A DNA stretch of 13,114 nucleotides from an uncultured Ruminococcus sp. (GCF_946187255.1 NZ_CAMHRZ010000077.1:1-13114); one strand, 5' to 3'; counted from the stretch's first letter, positions 1 through 7,771 are shown. The notes: generated by a model not told the origin, from the sequence alone. Program-made: numbers and translations.

Positions 1-35
1 GTTTCTTGAATTTTATCACAATACATATTACCGTA

Positions 36-64
36 TTGATTTTTTTATATTAATAGTGTATAAT
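36..64 (+). promoter_or_regulatory. Sigma-A-type promoter of the cyclic-di-GMP gene
   Basis: TTGATT (36-41), a 17-nt spacer, then TATAAT (59-64). Transcription would start near 71, leaving a leader of about 46 nt, too short for a riboswitch. An inverted repeat, CAATAC (19-24) and GTATTG (33-38), overlaps the -35 box and is followed by seven Ts. It could be an operator or a weak terminator of a gene to the left. The boxes are read directly; promoter activity is inferred. Confidence 0.75.
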
Positions 65-116
65 ATATATTGAAGAATAATGCTGAGTTCATTACCTTTT
101 TATGGAGGTATCATTT

Positions 117-3100
117 ATGATCTATAACGACCCCATTTTCATAAAGATCGCTGAATCTCTTTTAGTGGAATTTTTAAATGTGTTTTATGTAAACGCCAAA
201 ACAAATGCCTACTTCGTGTATGCCACAGATACGGAGACACGTTCAGTGTGCCTTGAAAAGAAAGGTGATGACTTTTTTACCGACCTCAAAAGAGATGCCG
301 ATCAGGTCATCTATGAGGAGGACAAGCACATCTTCCAGCAGGACATACAGAAGGACAATCTGCTTGCACTTGTGGAAAAAGGCAACGAGCGGCGTATAGA
401 ATACCGCCTGATGATAAACGGCAGCCCTGTTTTCCATGCCCTCAGCCTGATAAGAGGTGAAAGCGAAGCAGATGATTATTTCATACTCGGCGTAAAGAAT
501 ATCGACAAGGAAGTCCGCGACAGGCAGAAAGCCGAAAAGAACGAGCAGGCTCTGGAGATTTACAACCAGATCGCAGGAAGTCTGGCGGCACATTTCGATA
601 CCCTTTATTATGTGGATATGGAAACCAATGACTATTTCGAGTATTCATCAAAGGATACATACAAGAGCCTTAATATACCCGAAAAGGGAGAGGATTTCTT
701 CACCGAGAGCTGTAAAAACATAAAGAAGTACGTTCACCCCGATGACCTTGACAGAGTGCTGCCCTTGTTCAAAAAGCAGAATATGCTCAAAAACCTGAAA
801 AATGCAGTCAGGTTCAACGCTGAATACAGACTTGTCATGAACGGCTATGTTATGCACTGCCGCTGTATGCAGATATGGGCAAGCGATATGAAGCATATCC
901 TTGTGGGCATCACTAATATAAACGACGAAGTCAGGGCACAGCAAGCCCTTGAAGAATCAAGAAAGCAAAGTGATACATACAGCCGCATCGCCAAGAGCCT
1001 TGCTCTGCGATACGATTATATGTACTACATAAACAACGAAACAGGCGAGTTTACAAGGTCTGCGGGAGAGGATATCGCCGCCGATCTGGCGCAGAATATC
1101 ATAGGCAAGGATTTCTTTTCCGAAATGCCTGCTGTGGTCGATAAACGTGTACACGCGGATGACAGGAGCATGATACTGGCTCTCCTTGACAGGGACTTTA
1201 TAAATACCACTCTTGAGAACAAAAAGCAGTACAGTGCGGATTTCAGGCTCATACGAAACGGAAAGACCCAATATTCAAGGCTCACTGTGATGCGCTCCGA
1301 AGACAATGCCTACTTTATCGTCGGTATAGAAAATATCGAAGAAGAGGTAAAGAAAGAACAGGAGCGGATAGAAGCCATAAACCGCGCCAATGAAATGGCA
1401 AGACGTGACGCGCTGACAGGCACGAAGAATATGAACGCCTTCCGCGAATTAGAGGAGTCGATACAGAGAAGCATCGACAGCGGAGCGGGACATTCTCCCT
1501 TTGCCATCGTTATATGCGATATCAACGATCTGAAGATCATCAATGATAAAGAGGGACACAAGGCGGGAGATGAGTATATAAAGTCATCCTGCAGGATAAT
1601 ATGCGGCATCTTTGCCCACAGCCCTGTTTTCAGGATAGGCGGAGATGAATTCGTTGCTGTGCTGGCGGGTAAGGATTACGATAAAAGGATAGCCCTTGTT
1701 GAAATGCTGCGCAGGAAGTCTTCTGAGAACTATAAGCAGAATTCGGGACCTGTGCTGGCTGTCGGCATAGGTGTGTACGATAAACTGAACGATAAAAATG
1801 TTTCTGCCGTTTTCAAGCGTGCGGACGAACAGATGTGTCAGGACAAGCTGACACTCAAAGCAGGAAAGCCTGCCGAGATGAGTAAGGATGACAAGGATAA
1901 CAGCAAGCAGATGCCCGCTGAACGCAAAAGAAGGCTGGACAGCCTGTTCGAGATGAACTGTATCTCCGCAGAGGGGATGTATGTTTATATCTGTGATATG
2001 AAGTATGATTATTCCAGGTGGTCAAAAGCCGCAGTGGATTCCTTCGGTCTGCCGTCGGAGTATATGTATGCCGCAGGCGATATCTGGGAAAAACACATCC
2101 ACGAGGAAGACCGGGATACCTACCGCAGCGGTCTTGCGGATATATTCGCGGGCAACCTCAGCGGACATGATATGCAGTACAGGGCGAGGAGGATAAACGG
2201 CGAGTACAACGTCTGCACCTGTCGCGGCATAGTCCTCAAAGACGAGAACGGCGAGCCCGATTACTTTGCGGGAACTATCAGGGATCACGGCATACAGAGC
2301 AATATCGACAGTCTTACGGGACTGAGAAATCAGTACGGTTTCTTTGACGAGATACAGTCCGCTCTTATCAAAAACCAGAAGATGCGCATAACACTTATAG
2401 GTATAGCAAAATTCTCCGAGATAAACGAGATCTACGGATACCATTTCGGAAATATCGTTCTCCAGAAGATGAGCCGCTATATCTTCGATCAGGTGAGCAA
2501 CTCGGGTTCGGTATTCAGGCTGGACGGAACGAAGATAGCCATACTCAACACCACCCTTTCCGTCAAGGAGATCTCAGCCAGATATGAACATCTGCGCTCT
2601 TATTTCAGAGAGGGCATGATCATCGACGGCAAGAAGATAATGCTTGAACTTAATTCGGGTCTTATCGATATAGACAACTTCAATATCGACCCTCAGACGG
2701 TAATGACCTGTCTGACCTTTGCCTACAACGAATCGAAGATCAGACAGCACGGAGATCTTGTTATATTCAAGAACGATCTGGGCAGCGGAAACAGGCAGAG
2801 AGTCGAGAAATTCCATGCGATAAGAGCATCTATCACACAGGGCTTCACGGGCTTCTATCTGCTGTATCAGCCTGTGGTGGATGCCAAAACAGAAAAGCTG
2901 ATAGGCGCAGAGGCACTGCTGCGATGGAAAGGCGAAGAATACGGCATAGTCCCTCCTGACCTTTTTATACCGCTGTTGGAACAGGATCCCCTTTTCCCGT
3001 CACTGGGTGAATGGATACTCATCACCGCAGTAAGAGATGCGAAAAAGGTACTGGAGCTTGATCCTAATTTCATCATCAATGTAAATCTTTCCTACTCACA

Positions 3101-3572
3101 GATAGAGAAAGCCAATTTCGTCGATATGGTGATGGAAATACTCAAAAAGACAGGCTATCCGCCCGCGCACCTTTGCCTGGAAGTGACGGAAAGATGCAGA
3201 CTGCTGGATATCAACCTGCTGACGAATACCGTTTGCAGCCTGAGAAGCAGAGGTGTAAAGGTCGCACTGGACGATTTCGGCACGGGCTTCTCCTCTGTGG
3301 GCATAGTCAAGGCACTTCCCTTTGATACCATCAAGATAGACAGGAGCTTTGTGCGCAAGATAGAATCAGATCCGAAGGAAAGGGAGCTGATAAAGACTTT
3401 TGTCATGATGGCGAACACCTACGGTGCGGGTGTCTGCGTGGAAGGCATAGAGTCTTCGGGCATGAGCGATATCCTCAGAGAATTCGATGTACACAGTTTT
3501 CAGGGGTATTATTACGCAAAGCCTCTGGAATACGAGGAGTTCATGAAATGGAGAAGCGAGCGCGAAGGATGA
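117..3572 (+). CDS. PAS(x4)-GGDEF-GGDEF(degenerate)-EAL cyclic-di-GMP synthase/phosphodiesterase
   Basis: A 1151-residue signalling protein predicted to make and/or break the second messenger cyclic di-GMP. Three tandem PAS-like repeats (about 2-140, 146-285, 287-411) share a DFF motif, a YRL..NG motif and a VGI.NI..EV ending. A helical linker follows, then a GGDEF domain (about 431-590) with intact GGDEF at 508-512, another PAS domain (about 605-725), a second GGDEF-like domain (about 730-890) whose signature is LDGTK (802-806) and so is probably inactive, and a C-terminal EAL domain. The EAL residues are all visible: E932 in EALLRW, N990, E1022, D1052-D1053 in DDFGTG, K1073, E1109 and Q1129, so phosphodiesterase activity is likely. 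No membrane segment or signal peptide is seen, so it is probably cytosolic. The start at 117 is preferred over an in-frame ATG at 102 because GGAGGT (104-109) sits 7 nt before 117 and overlaps the earlier ATG. It has its own promoter and terminator. Confidence 0.95.
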   Translation: MIYNDPIFIKIAESLLVEFLNVFYVNAKTNAYFVYATDTETRSVCLEKKGDDFFTDLKRDADQVIYEEDKHIFQQDIQKDNLLALVEKGNERRIEYRLMINGSPVFHALSLIRGESEADDYFILGVKNIDKEVRDRQKAEKNEQALEIYNQIAGSLAAHFDTLYYVDMETNDYFEYSSKDTYKSLNIPEKGEDFFTESCKNIKKYVHPDDLDRVLPLFKKQNMLKNLKNAVRFNAEYRLVMNGYVMHCRCMQIWASDMKHILVGITNINDEVRAQQALEESRKQSDTYSRIAKSLALRYDYMYYINNETGEFTRSAGEDIAADLAQNIIGKDFFSEMPAVVDKRVHADDRSMILALLDRDFINTTLENKKQYSADFRLIRNGKTQYSRLTVMRSEDNAYFIVGIENIEEEVKKEQERIEAINRANEMARRDALTGTKNMNAFRELEESIQRSIDSGAGHSPFAIVICDINDLKIINDKEGHKAGDEYIKSSCRIICGIFAHSPVFRIGGDEFVAVLAGKDYDKRIALVEMLRRKSSENYKQNSGPVLAVGIGVYDKLNDKNVSAVFKRADEQMCQDKLTLKAGKPAEMSKDDKDNSKQMPAERKRRLDSLFEMNCISAEGMYVYICDMKYDYSRWSKAAVDSFGLPSEYMYAAGDIWEKHIHEEDRDTYRSGLADIFAGNLSGHDMQYRARRINGEYNVCTCRGIVLKDENGEPDYFAGTIRDHGIQSNIDSLTGLRNQYGFFDEIQSALIKNQKMRITLIGIAKFSEINEIYGYHFGNIVLQKMSRYIFDQVSNSGSVFRLDGTKIAILNTTLSVKEISARYEHLRSYFREGMIIDGKKIMLELNSGLIDIDNFNIDPQTVMTCLTFAYNESKIRQHGDLVIFKNDLGSGNRQRVEKFHAIRASITQGFTGFYLLYQPVVDAKTEKLIGAEALLRWKGEEYGIVPPDLFIPLLEQDPLFPSLGEWILITAVRDAKKVLELDPNFIINVNLSYSQIEKANFVDMVMEILKKTGYPPAHLCLEVTERCRLLDINLLTNTVCSLRSRGVKVALDDFGTGFSSVGIVKALPFDTIKIDRSFVRKIESDPKERELIKTFVMMANTYGAGVCVEGIESSGMSDILREFDVHSFQGYYYAKPLEYEEFMKWRSEREG

Positions 3573-3602
3573 TGAGCGCCGCTGTTCATACAGTTTATAC
3601 TA

Positions 3603-3664
3603 ACGGCATATTTTTCGGGATGCGGTCAATAAACGCCGTATTTCCCGAAAGATATGCCGTTTTC
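3603..3664 (+). terminator. Rho-independent terminator after the cyclic-di-GMP gene
   Basis: An 18-bp stem pairs 3603-3620 with 3643-3660, with one G-U pair. An inner stem (3621-3626 with 3635-3640) extends it. A short TTTT tract ends it at 3660-3663. The stem is unusually long and the T tract short. Orientation follows the gene ending at 3572. Confidence 0.8.
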
Positions 3665-3806
3665 TGTATGTATCGGAAGTGCGGGTAAACGTATTGGCAA
3701 AAATCCCGTAATATATTGTTTTTATTGCTGCTTGTCCGCCAGTGGAATACAAGCGTATTCTACAAACGTACATCCAATTCGTGGAGAAAGTTTGTATACT
3801 TGACTA
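3664..3806. other. Non-coding gap with two inverted repeats
   Basis: This is the rest of the 312-nt gap before aspartate kinase. No convincing gene is visible. An 8-bp inverted repeat, TGGAATAC (3743-3750) and GTATTCTA (3755-3762), with one G-T pair, lies about 45 nt before the -35 box. TACAAAC (3761-3767) is matched by GTTTGTA (3790-3796). These are possible operator sites for the aspartate kinase promoter; the role is a guess. Confidence 0.35.
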
Positions 3807-3835
3807 TTGACTAATTTAAGGAAATTGGGTATACT
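3807..3835 (+). promoter_or_regulatory. Promoter of aspartate kinase
   Basis: TTGACT (3807-3812), a 17-nt spacer and TATACT (3830-3835). The expected start near 3842 leaves a leader of about 43 nt, too short for a lysine riboswitch. A second TATAAT lies at 3855-3860 but lacks a good -35 box at the right distance. Confidence 0.75.
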
Positions 3836-3884
3836 TTTTAAGGTGCTGAAAGCATATAATTTATATAAGAAGGGGTCGCACAGT

Positions 3885-5204
3885 ATGACAAAGGTAGTAA
3901 AATTCGGCGGTAGCTCTCTTGCAAGCGCTGAACAGTTCATCAAAGTTAAGAATATAATCACCGCAGAGGATTCCAGAAGGTTCGTTGTTCCTTCCGCGCC
4001 CGGAAAGAGATTTTCTGCTGACACAAAGGTAACGGATATGCTCTACGGCTGCTATGATCTTGCAGCAAAGGGCAAGGATTTCTCTAAGGAATTTGAAGCT
4101 ATAAAGGAAAGATACAACGGTATCATCAGCGATCTCGGTCTGGATCTTTCTCTGGACAATGAGTTCGATATCATCAAGGCTTGCTTCATAGGCAAGGCGG
4201 GCAGAGACTACGCAGCTTCCAGAGGCGAGTTCCTCAACGGTATGGTACTGGCTAATTATCTGGGTTACAATTTTATAGATGCAGCTGACGTTATCTATTT
4301 TGATGACAGAGGTCAGTTCGATGCAAAGCGCACAAACAAGGCTCTCAGCGAAAGACTGGAAGGACTTGACAATGCGGTAGTTCCCGGTTTCTACGGCTCT
4401 ATGCCCAATGATACCATAAAGACCTTCTCCAGAGGCGGTTCGGATATCACAGGTTCCATCGTTGCTGCGGCTGTAAATGCAGACCTCTACGAGAACTGGA
4501 CCGATACCTCAGGCTTCCTGACCACCGACCCCAGAATAGTTAAGGATCCCAAGCCCATAACTACTATCACATACAAGGAGCTCAGAGAGCTTTCGTATAT
4601 GGGTGCCAGTGTGTTCCATGAGGATGCTATCTTCCCTGTAAGAAAAGCAGGTATCGCAATCAATATCAAGAATACCAACAATCCCGATGCACCCGGCACA
4701 CTGATCGTTGAGTCCACCTCACAGAAGCCTGCCTACACCATCACAGGTATCGCAGGCAAGAAGGGCTTCACTGTAATCAATATAGAAAAGGACATGATGA
4801 ATGCAGAGCTGGGCTTCGGCAGACGTGTACTGGAAGTATTCGAGAAGAACAGCGTGAGCTTCGAGCACATGCCTTCGGGTATCGACACCATGTCTGTGAT
4901 CGTATCGCAGGAGGAATTCGCTGACAAGGAGCAGGAGATACTTGCTGGTCTGCACCGCAACTGCCACCCCGATATGATCGAGATCGAGACAGATCTTGCG
5001 CTGATCGCTGTAGTGGGCAGAGCAATGAAGGCTAACAGAGGTACTGCGGGCAGGATCTTCTCCGCACTGGCACACGCACACGTCAACGTTAAGATGATCG
5101 ATCAGGGCTCCAGCGAGCTGAACGTTATCATCGGCGTGAGCGAAGAGGATTTCGAGAGTGCTGTTAAGGCTATCTACGATATCTTTGTTGAGACAAAGCT
5201 GTGA
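3885..5204 (+). CDS. lysC: Aspartate kinase, monofunctional, with two ACT domains
   Basis: This enzyme phosphorylates L-aspartate with ATP, the first step of lysine, threonine, methionine and diaminopimelate synthesis. The 439 residues fit the usual length of clostridial monofunctional aspartokinases. The kinase domain begins with KFGGSS (6-11) and carries the APGK segment, GFYGS, SRGGSDITG (182-190) and a TDTSGFLTTDPR stretch (from 206) at the nucleotide and aspartate site. Two ACT regulatory domains follow (about 285-360 and 371-438). The second holds the MIDQGSSELN motif, so feedback by lysine and/or threonine is expected from the family. The ATG at 3885 is chosen because AGAAGGGG (3868-3875) lies 9 nt before it. 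An in-frame TTG at 3807 falls inside the -35 box and cannot be the start. The gene stands alone between its own promoter and terminator. The symbol is the general one; effector specificity cannot be read from sequence. Confidence 0.95.
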   Translation: MTKVVKFGGSSLASAEQFIKVKNIITAEDSRRFVVPSAPGKRFSADTKVTDMLYGCYDLAAKGKDFSKEFEAIKERYNGIISDLGLDLSLDNEFDIIKACFIGKAGRDYAASRGEFLNGMVLANYLGYNFIDAADVIYFDDRGQFDAKRTNKALSERLEGLDNAVVPGFYGSMPNDTIKTFSRGGSDITGSIVAAAVNADLYENWTDTSGFLTTDPRIVKDPKPITTITYKELRELSYMGASVFHEDAIFPVRKAGIAINIKNTNNPDAPGTLIVESTSQKPAYTITGIAGKKGFTVINIEKDMMNAELGFGRRVLEVFEKNSVSFEHMPSGIDTMSVIVSQEEFADKEQEILAGLHRNCHPDMIEIETDLALIAVVGRAMKANRGTAGRIFSALAHAHVNVKMIDQGSSELNVIIGVSEEDFESAVKAIYDIFVETKL

Positions 5205-5225
5205 TCAAATATCCTTTACAATATG

Positions 5226-5255
5226 ACTGCGGAGCGTTATGCTCCGCAGTTTTTT
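5226..5255 (+). terminator. Rho-independent terminator after aspartate kinase
   Basis: A perfect 10-bp stem, ACTGCGGAGC (5226-5235) with GCTCCGCAGT (5241-5250), has a 5-nt loop and is followed by a six-T tract. It starts 21 nt after the stop codon. Confidence 0.95.
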
Positions 5256-5367
5256 ATTATATATCAAAATTTTCATTCAGTCATCACAATGTAAGCAAAA
5301 TGTAATTATTTAGGCTTTTTCGGCAGCGCTTCGACTTTTTGCGGAAGGGTATTCAGAAAAATTTAAC
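5256..5367. other. Non-coding gap, no gene seen
   Basis: AT-rich sequence between the aspartate kinase terminator and the next promoter, part of a 314-nt gap. No supported open frame is visible. A TTCAGAAAA stretch at 5352-5360, just before the -35 box, loosely resembles half of a CodY box but is too weak to call. Confidence 0.4.
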
Positions 5368-5396
5368 TTGACAATACGGCGGGATACGGGTATAAT
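5368..5396 (+). promoter_or_regulatory. Perfect-consensus promoter of the NlpC/P60 gene
   Basis: TTGACA (5368-5373), exactly 17 nt, then TATAAT (5391-5396): both hexamers match the housekeeping sigma consensus fully. Transcription should begin near 5403, about 116 nt before the start codon. Such a strong promoter fits a highly expressed cell-wall enzyme, or one held in check by the leader. Confidence 0.9.
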
Positions 5397-5402
5397 ATAA
5401 AA

Positions 5403-5518
5403 GGGTTACTATATGGTTACATCCCGGTTTCAATGATAACATCAAGGATATCCCGATAAGGGAACGACAACTGACAGACGGCAGTATATGTCCTGTCTGC
5501 GGAAAGGAAAATCCGAAA
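5403..5518 (+). promoter_or_regulatory. Foldable 5' leader of the NlpC/P60 mRNA
   Basis: The leader can form several small hairpins: TCCC (5451-5454) with GGGA (5460-5463); CAGACGG (5475-5481) with CC-T-GTCTG (5492-5499, one bulged T); and CGGA (5500-5503) with TCCG (5512-5515), which puts the likely ribosome binding site AAGGA in its loop. The last two hairpins abut. It does not match the ydaO (cyclic-di-AMP) or GEMM (cyclic-di-GMP) riboswitch consensus as I know them. A regulatory role is inferred only. Confidence 0.35.
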
Positions 5519-7036
5519 ATGATATACAAAAAACATTCAGCCGGAAAACTCCTGGCTTTATGCCTTGCACTTACGCTTACAGCGGGCATGGCGGGAGAAT
5601 ACGGCGGCAATATGGTCAAGGGCGCAGCGGATCCCAAGACCGATACATACGAAAGCGAGCTTGAAGACCTTAAAGCCCAGCAAAAGCAGCTGGACAAGAA
5701 GATAGAGGATGCTCAGGCTGAGATAGATAAGCAGAAAGGCGATATCGAAGCCCTGAAAGAAAAGTACACAGCTGTAAAAGCCAAGATCGACAATGTAGAG
5801 GAACAGCTGGCAAAGAACGAAGACGCTATGATCGAGATCGATATACGTCTGAGAGAATCGCGCCAGGATCTGGAGGTCAAGAACACCGAGATAGATGCGC
5901 AGAAGCGGGTCTTTCTCGACAGGCTGAAGACCATGTATCTGGCAGGCGGGTCAAGCACTTATGAGAATGTACTGGTAAATTCGGCTGATTTCTTTGATGT
6001 GCTGATGCGCATGGAGCTGGTAAAGCGTGTTGCTGAGCATGATGACAAGGCGCTGGACGATCTGATGACAAAGAAGCGTGAGATCGAAGCTGTACAGGCG
6101 GAGATAGAGAAAAGCTCCGAAAAGCTGAAAGAGCAGAGCTCACAGTATTCGGCTATGCGCGATGAGCTGAAAGCGGAAAAAGCATCACTGCAGAAGATAA
6201 TCGAAGAAGCTGACGGCAAGCTGGATACTCTTGCGCTGGACAAGGCGGCGATGGAGCTGCGTGCTTCACAGCTAGACAAGGACTATGACAGTGCTTATTC
6301 AAAGGCACACACCACCACTGTTGCGCCTGTTATCAAGGATATAGCAACAGAGGGCAGCAAAGAGGGCGCGACTAAGGTCACGACAACTTCGGGCGAAGAG
6401 AAGAAAGGCGCTGCCACTACAAAGAAGTCGGCAGACACGAAGACCACTGTGACCACCGAAAAGCCCGAAGAAACCAAAAAGACGACTACCGAAAAGGCTG
6501 AGACCAAGAAGACCACCACCACGACCACAACGACGGAGGCACAGACCGAGCCGCCTGTTGAGACGGTGCCCCCCGAGACAGAAACGGAGCCCATCGAAAC
6601 AGAACCGCAGTACGAGCCTGAGCCCGAACCCGAGCCTGAGCCTTACGACGACTCCAGGCAGAGCAAGATCGACACGGTGATGGATTACGCCCGCAGCAAT
6701 GTTGGCGGTGCGTATGTATGGAACGGTGCATCCTACAGGGCGTGCGACTGTTCGGGACTTGTTATGCTGAGCTATTCACAGATAGGCATAAATATGCCGC
6801 ATCTTGCGTCCTTACAGGCGGGTTACGGCACAGCTGTGAGCTATGATGAGTTACAGGAAGGCGACCTGGTATTTTTCAGCTACGGCGGAATCAGTGACAT
6901 CTACCATGTAGCGATATACGCTGGCAACGGCAGGATAGTCCATGCGGCGAACTCGAATGACGGCATTATCTTCTCCGATCTTGCCAGCTTCTCATACTGG
7001 GGCAACCCGATAGTTGCGATGCGCAGGATAATATAG
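5519..7036 (+). CDS. Secreted CwlO/PcsB-like NlpC/P60 peptidoglycan endopeptidase
   Basis: A 505-residue exported enzyme expected to cut peptide stems of peptidoglycan during growth or division. A signal peptide has a KK-containing N-region and a hydrophobic core (about 9-22), with cleavage near residue 25. Residues about 38-255 form a long coiled coil of the PcsB type, with the central FLDRLKTMYLAGG segment typical of that family. A low-complexity linker (about 260-380) is rich in Thr, then Glu-Pro repeats. The NlpC/P60 domain fills 382-505, with catalytic C411 in DCSG, H463 in YHVAIY and the third polar residue H475 in VHAAN, so it should be active. In PcsB and CwlO the coiled coil responds to FtsEX; the same is plausible here, but no ftsEX is nearby. 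AAAGGA (5503-5508) precedes the ATG by about 10 nt. It has its own promoter and terminator. C15 lacks a lipobox, so it is not a lipoprotein. Confidence 0.93.
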   Translation: MIYKKHSAGKLLALCLALTLTAGMAGEYGGNMVKGAADPKTDTYESELEDLKAQQKQLDKKIEDAQAEIDKQKGDIEALKEKYTAVKAKIDNVEEQLAKNEDAMIEIDIRLRESRQDLEVKNTEIDAQKRVFLDRLKTMYLAGGSSTYENVLVNSADFFDVLMRMELVKRVAEHDDKALDDLMTKKREIEAVQAEIEKSSEKLKEQSSQYSAMRDELKAEKASLQKIIEEADGKLDTLALDKAAMELRASQLDKDYDSAYSKAHTTTVAPVIKDIATEGSKEGATKVTTTSGEEKKGAATTKKSADTKTTVTTEKPEETKKTTTEKAETKKTTTTTTTTEAQTEPPVETVPPETETEPIETEPQYEPEPEPEPEPYDDSRQSKIDTVMDYARSNVGGAYVWNGASYRACDCSGLVMLSYSQIGINMPHLASLQAGYGTAVSYDELQEGDLVFFSYGGISDIYHVAIYAGNGRIVHAANSNDGIIFSDLASFSYWGNPIVAMRRII

Positions 7037-7056
7037 TTTTTTGGAATAAAATAGTG

Positions 7057-7102
7057 AGCCATAGTATTTCCGTGATAATAGCGGGAGTGCTATGGCTTTT
7101 TT
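7057..7102 (+). terminator. Rho-independent terminator after the NlpC/P60 gene
   Basis: A 15-bp stem pairs AGCCATAGTATTTCC (7057-7071) with GGGAGTGCTATGGCT (7083-7097), including three G-U pairs, followed by six Ts (7097-7102). Confidence 0.92.
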
Positions 7103-7180
7103 GTTTGTTGGAATTGTTGCGGGTTTGATGGGGGCAGTAGTTTGCGTGGGGTCTATAATTTTTGTCCGCTTTTGTGGACT

Positions 7181-7215
7181 AAAAAAGGCGATGCAATCTC
7201 TGCACCGCCTTTTTT
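7181..7215 (-). terminator. Terminator of the nucleobase salvage operon
   Basis: AAAAAAGGCGATGCA (7181-7195) and TGCACCGCCTTTTTT (7201-7215) form a 15-bp stem with a 5-nt loop. Read on the minus strand, the single mismatch becomes a G-U pair and the stem ends in T6. It lies 20 nt past the last gene of the operon. It could also stop plus-strand readthrough. Confidence 0.92.
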
Positions 7216-7234
7216 CTTTAGTCACTCGCCGCTA

Positions 7235-7771
7235 TTATTTGAAAAACAGCGGCAGCTTCTCCAGGAAGAATATATCCGATCTATCCGCAGCATCACCTTC
7301 GGCAAGGACTGCGCCTGCACCGACGATAGTTCCGCCTGCGGTCTTTACAAGTTCTTCCACTGCGGAAAGGGACTCGCCTGTGCTGATAACGTCGTCAAGG
7401 ATGAGAACACGCTTATCTTTCAGCCTTGCAACGTCCTCCTGCGAGAGGTAAAGCGTCTGAACGGCTGCTGTTGTGATGGACTTTACCTGCACCGATATGG
7501 GGTCGGTCATATACAGCTTCACAGACTTACGCGCAACGACATAGTTCTTTCCCGACTGTCTTGCAGCTTCGTAAGCAAGCGGTATGCCCTTAGATTCCGC
7601 TGTGATGATAACGTCGAAATCGGGCGCTTTTTTCAGCAGCTCCTCCGCTGACTTTACAGTAAGCTCAACGTCCGAGAACATGATGAATGCAGCGATATCC
7701 AGCTTTTCGCTCGCCGCACAGATAGGCAGTTCCCTTGTCAGACCTGCCACTTTCAATGTGTATGTTTCCAT
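7235..7771 (-). CDS. Apt-like purine phosphoribosyltransferase
   Basis: A 178-residue type I phosphoribosyltransferase, which joins a free base to PRPP to give a nucleotide. The PRPP loop is LILDDVISTGE (123-133) with the acidic pair D126-D127. The AESKG segment (58-62) and the VVARK segment (78-82) match the layout of adenine phosphoribosyltransferases. It departs from textbook Apt: STGES replaces the usual ATGGT end of the loop, and the middle region (about 83-110) differs, so the base it accepts (adenine, xanthine or guanine) is open. The ATG at 7771 is preferred because AAGGAG (7780-7785) lies 8 nt before it; an in-frame GTG at 7780 overlaps that site. It is the last gene of the salvage operon, 49 nt after the purine permease, which suggests it traps a base brought in by that permease. 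Confidence 0.88.
   Translation of the reverse strand: METYTLKVAGLTRELPICAASEKLDIAAFIMFSDVELTVKSAEELLKKAPDFDVIITAESKGIPLAYEAARQSGKNYVVARKSVKLYMTDPISVQVKSITTAAVQTLYLSQEDVARLKDKRVLILDDVISTGESLSAVEELVKTAGGTIVGAGAVLAEGDAADRSDIFFLEKLPLFFK

Noticed and set aside
3722..4024. Minus-strand frame of 100 codons before aspartate kinase
   Set aside because: Half of it is antisense to the aspartate kinase N terminus, and it crosses that gene's promoter; no motif is recognised.
5347..5363. CodY-like site next to the NlpC/P60 promoter
   Set aside because: Only one half matches the known consensus well; too weak to call.
5403..5518. ydaO (cyclic-di-AMP) or GEMM (cyclic-di-GMP) riboswitch
   Set aside because: The conserved core sequences of these classes, as I know them, are not present and the leader is short for ydaO.
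7092..7451. Plus-strand frame whose first 30 residues look like a membrane helix
   Set aside because: Its ATG lies in the NlpC/P60 terminator stem, the ribosome-site spacing is too short, and most of it runs antisense through the minus-strand terminator and the Apt-like gene.
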